From assembly GCA_008690995.1 (NCBI GenBank), contig VRMN01000010.1:62001-126000 (forward strand): a stretch of DNA of 64,000 bases, in the 5' to 3' direction. Shown here one piece after another: positions 37,733 through 47,386 of the stretch. The translations under genes and the position numbers were made by a program. The stretch comes from Porphyridium purpureum (taxonomy: Eukaryota; Rhodophyta; Bangiophyceae; Porphyridiales; Porphyridiaceae). Numbering within the stretch: the stretch's first letter is position 1; every line of letters begins with the position of its first letter. The notes below the pieces were generated by a model. It searched no databases. It saw nothing but the letters and a program-made list of their open reading frames with translations, and was not told the origin of the DNA.

Positions 37733-38665
37733 ATGAAAAATACGCTGCGGGCCGCGAAACTCGCTCAAGCCACTCAGGATGTGCGCGGCCTGGCGAGTTG
37801 CGCGGCGCAAAAGTATCGGTGGAACGAATGGCCCGAGATCCTGCGTCTGGTGGATGAGATTCAACAGCCGACGTTCTGTGCAGGCATCGAGATCGACGCC
37901 GACGAAAACTGCCGCCATGTGACTCAGGACAAGTCCTGTGCGCTAGCGCGAATCGACGAGCTGTTTACTGACCCGAAAGCTCATCGCTTGGCGCAGCAGA
38001 GTCTGGATCGCGCGATGCAAAAGCTAGTGGCTGATGACTGGCATGATGGGGCGCCCAAGTCTGAGGATGAGCTGTGCGCGCGAGTGCATGCTGTATCGCT
38101 TGCAGAGCCAGTCAATCAGGTCGGCTACGACCTCGCATTTTTGCAGAGAGAGTTCAGCGAGCATGCCTTTAAGCGCCACCGCGAAGAGCTGGCGAATCAG
38201 TTGACGGCGTACTACTGCGCGCACATTTTCGGTGTTCGGGTTCGCGAGCACGTGCACGTGGCATGGAATAAGCGCCTGTGCAAGACTGCTGGAGTAACGC
38301 GCGCGGCCCAGGACGGTACGACCGGTCTGCGCACAGCTCGCATCGAGCTGAGTTGGAAAGTGGTAGATCGCACAGAGCGGTTGCGGAACACGCTTGCTCA
38401 CGAACTGTGCCACGCGGCACAATGGATTGTCGACCGCGAGAAGCGCCCGGACCACGGCGCCAGCTTTAAGCTCTGGGCACTCAAGGCAGCGCAATTTGAC
38501 CCGACTCTGCTGATTTCGAGGTGTCATTCGTATCAAATTGCGTACAAGTTTGTCTACCGATGCACCAACGCGGCGTGCGGAGTCTCGTACGGGCGCCACA
38601 GCAAGTCGATCGATCTGCAGCGCAGCGCGTGCGGCAAATGCCGCGGCCGCCTCGAGCTGACTTGA
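37733..38665 (+). CDS. SprT-like metalloprotease domain protein (GCNA/SPRTN-type)
   Basis: This 310-residue protein has a SprT-like domain in its C-terminal half. The zinc motif is HELCH at 223-227 (NTLAHELCHAAQWIVD), and HGASFKLWALKA provides the third-ligand His region. A zinc ribbon follows: YRCTNAACGVSYGRHSKSID, then CGKCRGRLEL. This is the arrangement of GCNA/ACRC and bacterial SprT, eukaryotic members of which digest DNA-protein crosslinks. The N-terminal 150 residues have no obvious motif; SUMO- and ubiquitin-binding modules seen in some relatives are not recognisable. The 37733 ATG directly precedes MKNTLRAAKLAQ. It converges with the zinc-ribbon gene about 90 bp away. Confidence 0.85.
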   Translation: MKNTLRAAKLAQATQDVRGLASCAAQKYRWNEWPEILRLVDEIQQPTFCAGIEIDADENCRHVTQDKSCALARIDELFTDPKAHRLAQQSLDRAMQKLVADDWHDGAPKSEDELCARVHAVSLAEPVNQVGYDLAFLQREFSEHAFKRHREELANQLTAYYCAHIFGVRVREHVHVAWNKRLCKTAGVTRAAQDGTTGLRTARIELSWKVVDRTERLRNTLAHELCHAAQWIVDREKRPDHGASFKLWALKAAQFDPTLLISRCHSYQIAYKFVYRCTNAACGVSYGRHSKSIDLQRSACGKCRGRLELT

Positions 38666-38757
38666 CTCGTGTCGAGCACGTGGAGAGGGAGGCAGAATAT
38701 GCTGCTGCTGCCGCCGACGCCACGTTGCAACCACCACCAGGAAAAGCAAAACGGATG

Positions 38758-39093
38758 TTATTTCTTCATAAACACACTCCCGCCCTTGAACTTGTATGCG
38801 GGACGCGCCTTGATAACGGCATGCCGGGCAAACTCGACGCCACATTTGGGACAGACGCACGGCTCGCGCGTAAAGTCCTCGACGATGCGCTCCAGCCAGC
38901 ACTTGACGAGCGCGCCATTGCCACCTTTGCGGTACTTGAACAATTTCTCAGTGCATTTCCTGCAGAAGATCGTGACCGTCTTGTCCGGCATCTTACGCGA
39001 CGGCTGCGCGAGCATCCGCAGCGGTACAACACAATGAGCGGCGCGTGGGCGCGCAAGGCGCGCAGGCAGCGCGCCGCAAGCCCAAGACAACAT
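38758..39093 (-). CDS. Small zinc-ribbon protein
   Basis: The last 75 residues form a compact conserved domain. CRKCTEKLFKYRKGGNGALVK is followed by CWLERIVEDFT and CPKCGVEFARHAVIKARPA, ending GGSVFMKK. Two Cys-X2-Cys pairs would bind zinc. Similar small proteins occur in bacteria and algae without a known job. The start is uncertain: 39093 gives 111 residues with an Arg/Ala-rich N-terminus that could be a targeting peptide, 39015 gives 85 and 38991 gives 77. The domain itself is convincing. Confidence 0.7.
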   Translation of the reverse strand: MLSWACGALPARLARPRAAHCVVPLRMLAQPSRKMPDKTVTIFCRKCTEKLFKYRKGGNGALVKCWLERIVEDFTREPCVCPKCGVEFARHAVIKARPAYKFKGGSVFMKK

Positions 39094-39591
39094 CTTCTCC
39101 CCCGCCTGCGACAGTTGCCCAACAAGGTCGGCCTGTTTATTTCAAGTATGGTTATAGCCCCCGAAAAAGGATGAACGGAAGGCACGACCTCTATGAATAG
39201 CGTCTCGCGGTGCGCACGGTCACGTGACGTCTAACCCCTGACACGACACGTGCGATGCGTCTTCTTCGGCAGCAGGGTCTCTGCTAAAGGAAGGAAGAAA
39301 AGAAAAAAGAAAACAGGGCAGGAAAAACAAGTACCGTGCGACAAGACGAAGGGAACAAACTTGAAGAGAAGGCGAAAGGTAGGAAAAAGCAGGCTGAAGA
39401 GGGAAGCATGATTCAGGCCCACCAAGCAACAGACAACGAGAGGGGAATGCCGCCATGCACGGGCATTTTGTGCAGGGCGCGCTGAGATCCGCTGCGCTCT
39501 GCTTCTCCTCCTCTGCCTCTGCGCTCGTCGCCTTCCGTCCAAAGCGAGTCAGTCAGTTTCGCTGCTATCCTGCAAGCCGACCGTTCTTCTC
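39094..39591. other. Intergenic region, no gene seen
   Basis: This tandem minus-strand intergenic stretch includes an A-rich part (39280-39400). I see no coding or repeat structure beyond simple sequence. Confidence 0.5.
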
Positions 39592-40545
39592 TTATTGCGT
39601 CTTTTTCGGCGCCGGTGACAAGCCGAGCTTCTTCGCGACGCCCGATTGCTCGAGCAGCGGCTGGCTTTTTTGCTGCACTTGTTCCTTGAGTTCGGCCATC
39701 TTCACATCAGCGACCTTTCTTAGCTCGACGGCCTTTTCCTCGGCCGCCGCCTTGCCCTTTGCGTAGTACTCCTGGAGCATTTTCTTGATCTTGACAAGGT
39801 GCACGTCAATCTCTTCCTTGTAGTTTTCGTAGACGACGGGCGCCGTGAAAATCGTCAGACCGACCAGGTAGATGAGCACGGCGTCTGGGATAACCCGGCC
39901 CACGAGCGACAGCAAATAGAACGCGACCATGAGCTGCAGCGTTCGCTTGCTGTCCACGCAGTACAGCGCCGCGATCAGGACGTCCATCGTCTTGTTCACG
40001 GTCGCGATCGACTTTTCGATGCGCGGCAGCCACACCTTCTTGTCGATGTACTCGGCGCCGTACGATGGCTGCGGGATGCGGGCCTTTTCGGTGAAGCCGA
40101 CCAAAAGCTTGGATCCGTTGACGATGAGGAGGCCGAGTAAGAGGTAGAACACGGCCGCAGAACTGAACACGCGCAGGAACGAGTACTTGCCAAAGAGCAC
40201 GAGCATGAACACGACGTTGAACGTGCCGAACACAATCCCGGTGACGAGCGGGTTCCTCCAGTAGATCACGTCATTGAGCGTGGTGACGGGCCGCTTTGCG
40301 GCGACCGGCAGCTCCACCTTGGGCAGGTACGCCAGGGGGTTCATCCCCGCGGACTCGTTGGCCGCCGGCGGCGGCGCGGACGCGCTTGCCGGGGCGCTCT
40401 GCATGCTGCTTGTCGCGTTCTCCACCCGCTCCACGGCGGCCGCGACCCCATCCTGCATGCTCTGCCCCACGCTCTTCACCACGTCGGGCACGTCTGGATA
40501 CTCGGCCGCCGGCGCGGCCGTGAACGCGTCCTCGTCGCCCTCCAT
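39592..40545 (-). CDS. Reticulon-like ER membrane-shaping protein
   Basis: This 317-residue protein has a reticulon homology domain. The domain opens with LNDVIYWRNPLVTGIVFGTFNVVFMLVLFGK, matching the D-(I/L)-YWR-P signature. Two long hydrophobic hairpins follow, one at about residues 115-165 and one with SLVGRVIPDAVLIYLVGLTIFTAP, separated by a roughly 65-residue hydrophilic loop. Reticulons insert as wedges and shape tubular ER. The N-terminus is acidic and Ala/Pro rich, and the C-terminal 70 residues are a Lys/Glu-rich likely coiled coil (KKMLQEYYAKGKAAAEEKAVE). The start MEGDEDAF at 40545 was chosen over a longer open frame because the upstream part translates GA-rich leader sequence. A sense-strand GA tract lies 110-140 bp upstream. 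Confidence 0.85.
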   Translation of the reverse strand: MEGDEDAFTAAPAAEYPDVPDVVKSVGQSMQDGVAAAVERVENATSSMQSAPASASAPPPAANESAGMNPLAYLPKVELPVAAKRPVTTLNDVIYWRNPLVTGIVFGTFNVVFMLVLFGKYSFLRVFSSAAVFYLLLGLLIVNGSKLLVGFTEKARIPQPSYGAEYIDKKVWLPRIEKSIATVNKTMDVLIAALYCVDSKRTLQLMVAFYLLSLVGRVIPDAVLIYLVGLTIFTAPVVYENYKEEIDVHLVKIKKMLQEYYAKGKAAAEEKAVELRKVADVKMAELKEQVQQKSQPLLEQSGVAKKLGLSPAPKKTQ

Positions 40546-41546
40546 CCTCCCCGCCTCACCCGCTACGATCCCCACGCCCCTCCACCCAGGAAACCACCAC
40601 CACCACCACGCACGCCGCTGTCCAATCCACACAACCCCACCCCACCCACCGGTCTCCTTCCTCTCTCTCTCTCTCTCCCCTCTCTCCCCTGCTCCTCTTA
40701 CTCCGTTAGCTTTCTCGCACGCACTAGTGCAGCAGCTGCCACGCGGCGCGTCTGAAACCGCCCCGATTTCATACCAACTGGCGATGCCCCCACCCACACA
40801 CACACCGACTTCAAACACGCGCGCGCGCTTGCTGTTTCTTCTCGCTGTTCCGTGTGATTCTTGTGATTCGTGGTGTCTGCATCCAACGCACACACCGAAG
40901 AGAAACCATGCGGGCAGCAGGCGCCCACACAACCAGCACGCACAGACCGCCACGCGTAATGAACGCGCGCACGCGCGCGCGCAAGACGAAAACGGCTCGG
41001 TTTGGATGTGGAAGGTACACCGCGCTGTACGCGCTACGTCGCGCGTTCTGCCGCACGCAGGCTCGAAAATGAACGCGGAGAAAATCTTGCACAAGTGGGT
41101 ATGGGTACAGTGAACAGGTTCGCGAGTACAGCGGGAGTACAGCGGGAGTACAGCGAGAATCAAGCTGTTGTGCGCGCTTTGCCTCCGGGGCGAATGGTGT
41201 GCCAAGTGAAGAATCGCAGAGGCCGAGAGGTCGGTGCGAAGGAGTGGGGGTGATGTGCCGAATTGTGTGCTCGAGCGGAGCTGGAAGAATCATGGAGGTT
41301 TGTGGGGGACGTGGTTTTACGAGCAGGGTCTCAACAGAGTCTGCACAAGCCGGGTGGACGGGTGAATGCGAAGAGCCGCGCAAACGTAGAGGGCGTAGCA
41401 TCGTAAGTTTGCACTCTGGAGTGTCGATTGCAAGCTCGAGTGTTGTTGAATCCAACCCTTCTTTGAGTGACAAGGTCTTAACAGAGAACGCAGTGAAAGT
41501 ACAGTGGGAGTACAGTGAAAAGCACTAGGAGTACAGCGGTGTACAT
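40546..41546. other. Reticulon leader and MYB 3' region
   Basis: This 1-kb tandem intergenic region carries the reticulon GA tract (40657-40686, CT on the plus strand), a CTGTAC box at about 41028 facing reticulon, three plus-sense GTACAG boxes at 11-bp spacing (41126-41153), and another cluster at 41501-41545 next to the MYB stop. No gene is seen. Confidence 0.55.
41126..41153 (+). repeat. Three GTACAGCGGGA units at 11-bp spacing
   Basis: GTACAG starts at 41126, 41137 and 41148. The 11-bp period equals that of the long array at 51561-51747. A related cluster starts at 41501 and 41512, also 11 bp apart, with boxes at 41531 and 41541. Confidence 0.65.
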
Positions 41547-42983
41547 TTAATGGTTGGAGGGGCTGCTGGAGCTGGTGGCTCTGCGGGTGTACGCGTTGCG
41601 GAGCTTGCGAAAGCGCAGCTTGACGTCCTGGTCGGTGCAGTTGGTGAGCTCGCGCGCGAACACGCTCCACTGCGCGCCGCGCTCGTGGTACGAACGCAGG
41701 ATGTACTCGTCCTCCTGCGCCGTGAACGTGCGCACAAAGCCGCGCCGCTGCAGCACGTACGCCCACCGCGCGCGCAGCTGCAGCTCCGAGCGCCGCAGCT
41801 GGAAGTAGTGCCGCGCAAGGTAGCCCCAGTTGCGCGCGCCGTGCTTCTTGACCGCTCGCATGAGCGTCTCGTCCTCTTCGGCAGTCCAGTAGTGCTTCGG
41901 CTTGCGCGCAGTCGGCGCCGAAACCGCCATCTCGGCCTCAGCGACCGGCTTTTGCGCCTGGCTGCCCCCGGGGCGCTCCCGTTCCGATGGCTCTTCGTTA
42001 CGCAACGGCTGCTTGCCTTTGTCCAAACGGCTGAACATGGCCTTGCCGCTAGGCTTGGACAGATCCTTCGTGGTGTCCTTGGCAGAGCTAGCCTCGGCGC
42101 CACGCTGTGGTACCATGTCTGCCTGCGCAGCCATCGCGCGCTCCGATCTTGGCGCGCTTTGTTCCATCCGGGGAGCAATCGCAATCGGCTCGAGGCTTGC
42201 ACCTGGTTCCCCTGCAGCGGGTTGCTGCCTACTGTCCGCCATGTGCCGGCCCTCTTGCCCTTGCGGCTCGTCACGTCGTGATGGGCGCAGCTGCGGATCG
42301 CCTGCAAAGCACCGGAACGATGGCATGGCAGACGGAACCGCTGGTGGCGACGACAGGGACGATATTCGATGCCAAGAAGGATCCGCGAACACGGCCGCCG
42401 CCGCGTGCTCCCTGTTAATTTTCTCACGCGCGCGACAGCTCTGAAGAGGAGACGGCGGAGAATGCGCACCAGCATGCGCCTTGCTGCTGCCGATGCCACT
42501 ATCACGGGACGGAGAGGTCGCCAGACCTGAGCCTGGAAAGGCGCTGTATGTTGCCGCGTGACCGGGCATCTCCACGTGTTGCGTATCTCTGGATATCTGG
42601 CGCCACGGGGCGAGGAAGGGCCCCTGGATAGGCACTTGCGAGCTCACCTTGAATTGCTCCTGCTTTTGTCGCTTAAGGTTTCGTTCCATGATCTGATCCA
42701 ACGGCTCCACGTGAAGAAACGGAAACGCCTCTAACAATGGCGGAAGCACCGGCCCTGCGGCTTGTTCAAACTTTGGTTCTCGTCGGTGCAGCAGCTGCTG
42801 CGGCGCCCACGGCTGGAATGATTCCGTCCCTTGTTGGGCCTGCTCTGCGCGGCGATTCGGCATGGTGCGCTGACGGATGTTGAGCGCTGGCTCTTTCGGC
42901 GGCCTCGCCTCTGTCAGATCGTTTTCGTAGCTTGCGGAACTGGCTCTACTATCGGTACCTGAGCTATCTTTGGTCGATTCCAT
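41547..42983 (-). CDS. Two-repeat MYB/SANT-domain protein
   Basis: This 478-residue protein is disordered for its first 360 residues (Ser/Pro/Arg/Gln rich). It ends in two tandem MYB-type repeats. Repeat 1 is YWTAEEDETLMRAVKKHGARNWGYLARHYFQLRRSELQLRARW, with W-x-EED and the central Trp. Repeat 2 is FTAQEDEYILRSYHERGAQWSVFARELTNCTDQDVKLRFRKL, where Phe replaces the first Trp, as is common for R3 repeats. This is an R2R3-like layout but with the MYB at the C-terminus, unlike plant R2R3-MYBs. A role as a DNA-binding transcription factor is likely; targets are unknown. The ATG at 42983 is the first in frame. Confidence 0.78.
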   Translation of the reverse strand: MESTKDSSGTDSRASSASYENDLTEARPPKEPALNIRQRTMPNRRAEQAQQGTESFQPWAPQQLLHRREPKFEQAAGPVLPPLLEAFPFLHVEPLDQIMERNLKRQKQEQFKVSSQVPIQGPFLAPWRQISRDTQHVEMPGHAATYSAFPGSGLATSPSRDSGIGSSKAHAGAHSPPSPLQSCRAREKINREHAAAAVFADPSWHRISSLSSPPAVPSAMPSFRCFAGDPQLRPSRRDEPQGQEGRHMADSRQQPAAGEPGASLEPIAIAPRMEQSAPRSERAMAAQADMVPQRGAEASSAKDTTKDLSKPSGKAMFSRLDKGKQPLRNEEPSERERPGGSQAQKPVAEAEMAVSAPTARKPKHYWTAEEDETLMRAVKKHGARNWGYLARHYFQLRRSELQLRARWAYVLQRRGFVRTFTAQEDEYILRSYHERGAQWSVFARELTNCTDQDVKLRFRKLRNAYTRRATSSSSPSNH

Positions 42984-44943
42984 GCGGTTGCGCAAAGCAG
43001 GATTTGGGCAGAGTCATTCGCCACCATTCGCGCGTGGCGAAGGTAGATGAAGCAGCCGCCAGTGTCCGGAGGGCCAGTTGATACGGAACGCCGCCCTTTT
43101 TGGTTTGCGTGGGGGTCCCTGCAGCACGTCTTGACGCCTTCTCGACGTTTCTCCTTGAAGCGCGCGCGCACACACTTTTGTCCTTTACGCGAATCGATCC
43201 GAGTGCACACGCAGCGTTGTGCGCTCAGCCTTTTCGACTCTGGCATATAACCAGCCGTTGGATGAGCGCAGGCGGGCCCGAAGCGCACTTGATGGCTTTG
43301 CTCTGTCCAGCACGCTTTCACACCGCGTGCCGTTCCACACACACACACGGAGCGCGACCAAAGCGACGAATGCGGACGTCTCTTTTACACATGGTGCCTT
43401 TCTGCGGCGCGTTATCCTTCACACGGATGTGGCATGCGGCCGTGTACGGACCGAGTACTTTGGAGGATTTTCGCGTCTGTGTCCGGGTGCGTGCGCGTTC
43501 GATGGTGGCCATGCACTTTAGCGTCTCATTCTGTGTGCTCGCGCGTCGCGACGCCGCGTTTGTGGCTGTGGCGCAGGCTCGCGCGGCCTCGCCACACTGC
43601 GCGGCAAACTGTCAACCGCTCACCTCCAATCACACCTTCCGTATACGCACCAAAATTCAAACTGTATACACACACACACACTCTCTTTCTCTCTCTCTTT
43701 CTCTCCCGCTGACGGCGACACGCACCCGCGGTGGCCATTCCTCCACGACTCTCTCTCCACCCGCGTTTACAGTCGACGCGCCAGCGACGCGACTTGCGCG
43801 TGTCCCGCGATCGCGTGACGCGTGCGCACCGCCTTGTCCCCGCCCCGGCCATTGTTTGACGTGTACACACACACACACACACACACACACCTTGCCAGTG
43901 CTACTACCAACGCACCCGCGCGCACCCAACTTACTCGGTTTGTATTCTTTTTGTGTGGCTACAAACCGGTCGCACGCGTAACTTACACACACACGTACAC
44001 CGCAACCCGCTCACCCGCCCGCTCACCCTCACGCCGCAATTGGTGGAAACAGCACACCACGTGACGCGTTTGCATCATCGTCATTATTATGATGGTCATC
44101 GCCATCATCGGCAGTGTCAATGGCGCCATTGTTACTGGTGCAATTGGTATTTATTTCGGGATTTGTTGTGTGCGATCGATCGAGCGGTTGGAGGGGAGCA
44201 CTGCATATCGCACGCACGCTCGCACAGAGGAGCAGGCACGATCGTGCACGCTCAGAGCGGTACACTTGCGCGACCATGCTGAACGCCGGCTGGGGTACGG
44301 TGGTGTGGCGGTGAACTGTACCCTGGTGGTGGAGGGGTGCGTGATCGAGCACGTTCGCGGGCAGGGAACGCGTGCGCGCCAGTTGCGGGGGAGGTGGGAC
44401 AAAGAGAGAGAGGGAGAGAGGGAGACAGAGTGAGGAAGGGACAGAGGGATTGCGTGTCGAGTGGGGGAAGGGTATATGGCTTGCTGGACGCGCGTGCGGA
44501 GCTGGGGTAATAATTGGTCACTAGCGCGCGCTGCGGCGGGGCGGCGGGGCGCGGAAGTGGAAGGGTGCACGGACTGAAAGTGTCTTTGTCGGCGCCGACT
44601 GGAGTGGGCACCGGCACGGCCAGCGCGGGTTGCGGGAGGAGAGCGCAGGAGGGCTGGGCGTGCGTGAGTAGCCAGAAGCTGGGGACGAGGCGCCTGCGGT
44701 GAATGTCCCGCGTGCGTGCGTCGAGCGCGCGCAACGTTCGCCCGTCGCGTGAAAGGCGGCGGGGCGGCTTCCAGCCGTAATCACGCGCCATCGGGACGTG
44801 GCGCGTGCGCGTGGGCGAGAAGTTTGAGGGGGCGTGCGAGCATACGCGCGCCTGTTGCCAGCTGAAACCGGCCGAAGCCACTGCGTTCTTGAGCAAAGTG
44901 CGGTGTCCGTGCGCACGATTCGCGGCGAAGAGGGGACCAACCC
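42984..44943. other. 2-kb region without a secure gene
   Basis: The region includes a CA/CT microsatellite (43668-43707), a (CA)n run (43866-43891), a sense-strand GA tract for the downstream peptidase gene (44403-44431) and scattered GTAC boxes. Long frames here encode low-complexity Thr-His, Ser-Leu or Pro-Arg strings and are not convincing. The short frame at 44089 with a hydrophobic start, MMVIAIIGSVNGAIVTGAIG, is a weak candidate only. Confidence 0.5.
43668..43891 (+). repeat. CA and CT microsatellites
   Basis: Two separate simple-repeat blocks are present. (CA)n followed by (CT)n lies at 43668-43707, and a pure (CA)n run of 13 units lies at 43866-43891. The intervening sequence is not repetitive. 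Confidence 0.8.
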
Positions 44944-45591
44944 ATGGCGCAGTCGTTGCTCGCGCGGTATCGATACTACATCGCGCGTGCATCGACGGCC
45001 GTCGATGCTGTCGCGGTCGCAGCAGGCCAGGATCCGTCAGTCATCGCGTCAAAGCTGGCTCAGAATGACTCCGAGACGGCGAAAAAGATCTCCGCCGAGT
45101 GGCAGAAACCGCTCCTGTACAAACTCGCCATGACAGGCAACAGCATGGCTCCACTGCTGAATGAGAACGCGCGCGAGGACGAGGCGCGTGACGTTTTATT
45201 TATTCGCCGGCTCCCGCGCCCTACAGAGCAGTCGGTCTTTGTGCGTGACGTGGTGGTCATGCGTGACCCCAGCGACGCGAGGCGAAAGTATGTGCGTCGC
45301 ATTGTGGCCGCAGCGGGCGACGAAATGATCAGCGATCGCGAGCCAGAAAAGTTCCCCCCGTTCTTCATACCTGATAATCACTGCTGGGTGCAGTGCGACA
45401 ACCCGGCAGCGCCCACGCGGGACAGCCGCTCGTTTGGCGCGATTCGATTCGACCACATCATTGGGCGCGCAATCTACGCCGTCAAGAACGCCACGGAACA
45501 CTATCGCATCAAAAACTCGGACCGCGCGACGGCAGAGGACGACATCATCCTGTCGTACGAAAAGCCGGCGTTGCTGCTCCAGGTGACGTGA
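44944..45591 (+). CDS. S26 signal-peptidase-family protein (IMP-like) with Arg at the catalytic Lys position
   Basis: This 215-residue S26/S24-fold protein has the order of a mitochondrial inner membrane peptidase or type I signal peptidase. The nucleophile Ser67 sits in TGNSMAPLL. A strand with DVVVMRDP follows, then YVRRIVAAAGDE, and box E-like NPAAPTRDSRSFGAIRFDHIIGRA. In active enzymes the third box reads K-R-(V/I)-x-x-x-x-GD, with the Lys as general base. Here that position is Arg118. The protein may thus be a non-catalytic homologue or use a modified mechanism. It lacks a strong N-terminal membrane helix; the first 60 residues are helical and moderately charged. Plant genomes also hold divergent S26 homologues. 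A GA tract lies about 515-540 bp upstream. Confidence 0.8.
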   Translation: MAQSLLARYRYYIARASTAVDAVAVAAGQDPSVIASKLAQNDSETAKKISAEWQKPLLYKLAMTGNSMAPLLNENAREDEARDVLFIRRLPRPTEQSVFVRDVVVMRDPSDARRKYVRRIVAAAGDEMISDREPEKFPPFFIPDNHCWVQCDNPAAPTRDSRSFGAIRFDHIIGRAIYAVKNATEHYRIKNSDRATAEDDIILSYEKPALLLQVT

Positions 45592-46285
45592 TGCGCGTGT
45601 GCGGTAACATACACATGCCGTTCACGCAAACCATCCGCTCAGGAAACGCAGCCCTCTTCGTCAACACGAAGGCGCGGTCCGTGCCCGTTTGTCGCTCGTA
45701 GCGACCGCACGCGCTCCGCGGCGCTCCAGAGCGTCTTTAATTATCGTTCAAAGTGTAAACTCGTCTGCGTTGTGACCGCACGATTCCAGTCTCACACAGA
45801 GCCGCGTCATGGCGACCGTCACGACGCATCTCCAGCGTGCCATCCTCGCGTCACACCGTGCCACCGCGCGCTTGCAGCGTACCGCGACGTCTCGGTCACA
45901 CGCGCAACTGAGGTCGTCACGCGGTTTACAGTCGGATGCAGCGGCGGCACGGAAAAATCACGAAAGCAGCGCGTTCTGATAGTGTACAGTAAATGCTCGA
46001 CCGAAAGTCAAAGCTCGCACAACACGCATGGCGCGCTGCGCGCTGAAGCCCGGGCCGCGGAACAGAAGAGACAGAGCCTGCGTAGCGTCCAGACGAGCGC
46101 GCTGGCCGTGGTGGCCGCGCGTTTCCCGCCGCTCAGTCTCCGCGTGGTGCGCCACGACGATCGCGTGCGATTGGGTCGGCGAAACGCAACGAAGCGCTCG
46201 CGCGGGGTGCGCGCGCACTCGGCGCGTAGACGATCGGAAGTGACGAGAAACGAGAGACGCGTGGTTTGGTGTGCGCGTCGTCGCC
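45592..46285. other. Intergenic region with one GTACAG box
   Basis: No gene is evident. GTGTACAGTAA at about 45981 reads toward the next plus-strand gene, 300 bp before its ATG. Confidence 0.5.
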
Positions 46286-47386
46286 ATGATCGCATTGCAT
46301 GTGGTCTCCATTATGACAGTGGTCGCGGCGCTGCTGCTGGCGTTGTTGTGGGCAAGCAGGGACAAGGTTTTCGAGACACCGCTCTCCGCGAGACTGAACC
46401 GTGGTGATGCGAGCGCGGCATCAACGCCGGCAGCAGCGTCGTCGAGCTCGGATGCACGACACAACTCCCACCAGCGCGCGGCGCCCGCCATGCCGACACA
46501 TGACTCGGTGAGCGTCCTGCTGCAGAATATGGACCGGCTGTTCAATGAATATTTGGTCGACAATAGCTCGACGCTGAACGACGCCGAGTTTCTCGCACAG
46601 CTTCCACTGGCGCCGGACGCTTCCGTCATCCTCTTTGGCGAAAGGGGCGTGGGCGTTGAGGCCGTGAAGGCATTTAAACGGTCAGTGCATACGCGTGTCG
46701 CAGCCCCTGACGCACACGTCACACGCATTCTCACGCGCGTCTCCCAGCTCACCGTATCAGGTATGCACTATACAGCCTCTCACCTGGCGCTATGGTTCTC
46801 GTCCACGGGCACGCACGAATGGGTGCCCGCGGTTGGCGTGGGTTCCCTGCGTGCAGATGGCAAGGACGGTTTTGTCCTTGCGTCGTACTCGTACTTGGTG
46901 GATGTTAACGACCAGCGTGCCTTGTTCGACTCGATGAACGGCTACTTGCACGCCGAACAAGTCGTCCAGCAAATTATGCAGGCTTTTGAGAGACGCGACA
47001 CTGTCGCCCTTTCAAGGCACTATTCGGACGATGTGACGTACCACTTGGTGAGCGTAACCAAAAGGGAAGGAAAGGACGACGCCATTCAGTTTTACAAGAA
47101 TGTGACCAATGAGTTTGCAATCGATAGTGCGCACGTATGGTCCGTGGTCACTGCTCGCGACCACCCGAGTCGCGTCAAGAAGGTCGAAGACCGCACGTGG
47201 ATGATAGAATTTGACTCGTTCGAGCTGATGGGGCGCCACCACGGCTGCTTCACAGTAACTGACGGCGTTCTGCTGCTCGAACTGAACGCAGCAAACAAGA
47301 TACGGCGGGTTGACTTTTACGTTGATCTGAATGAGCTGAGTATAGGCATGGCCAAGTGCCGCTTCCTGGCTCATACCTTCGCGTGA
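46286..47386 (+). CDS. Membrane-anchored NTF2/SnoaL-like protein
   Basis: This 366-residue protein has an N-terminal anchor, VVSIMTVVAALLLALLWA (about 7-25), followed by a Ser/Ala-rich linker. Two alpha+beta units resembling NTF2-like (SnoaL) folds come next. The clearer one (about 225-350) has VVQQIMQAFERRDTVALSRHYSDDVTYHLVS, a typical cone-shaped SnoaL start, and a long strand set ending with RRVDFYVDLNEL. The first unit (about 75-215) is more diverged, with LFNEYLVDNSSTLNDAEFL. NTF2-like domains serve as small-molecule enzymes or binding folds; no catalytic residues are identifiable. The ATG at 46286 is the first in frame. The family call is moderate. Confidence 0.65.
   Translation: MIALHVVSIMTVVAALLLALLWASRDKVFETPLSARLNRGDASAASTPAAASSSSDARHNSHQRAAPAMPTHDSVSVLLQNMDRLFNEYLVDNSSTLNDAEFLAQLPLAPDASVILFGERGVGVEAVKAFKRSVHTRVAAPDAHVTRILTRVSQLTVSGMHYTASHLALWFSSTGTHEWVPAVGVGSLRADGKDGFVLASYSYLVDVNDQRALFDSMNGYLHAEQVVQQIMQAFERRDTVALSRHYSDDVTYHLVSVTKREGKDDAIQFYKNVTNEFAIDSAHVWSVVTARDHPSRVKKVEDRTWMIEFDSFELMGRHHGCFTVTDGVLLLELNAANKIRRVDFYVDLNELSIGMAKCRFLAHTFA

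Noticed and set aside
43100-43981. A 293-residue plus-strand frame
   Set aside because: It is made of low-complexity and microsatellite translation (Thr-His and Ser-Leu runs) with no domain and no coding-like bias.
44089-44433. Small ORF with hydrophobic start in the 2-kb gap
   Set aside because: It runs into the GA tract and Arg-rich noise; the hydrophobic stretch alone is not enough.
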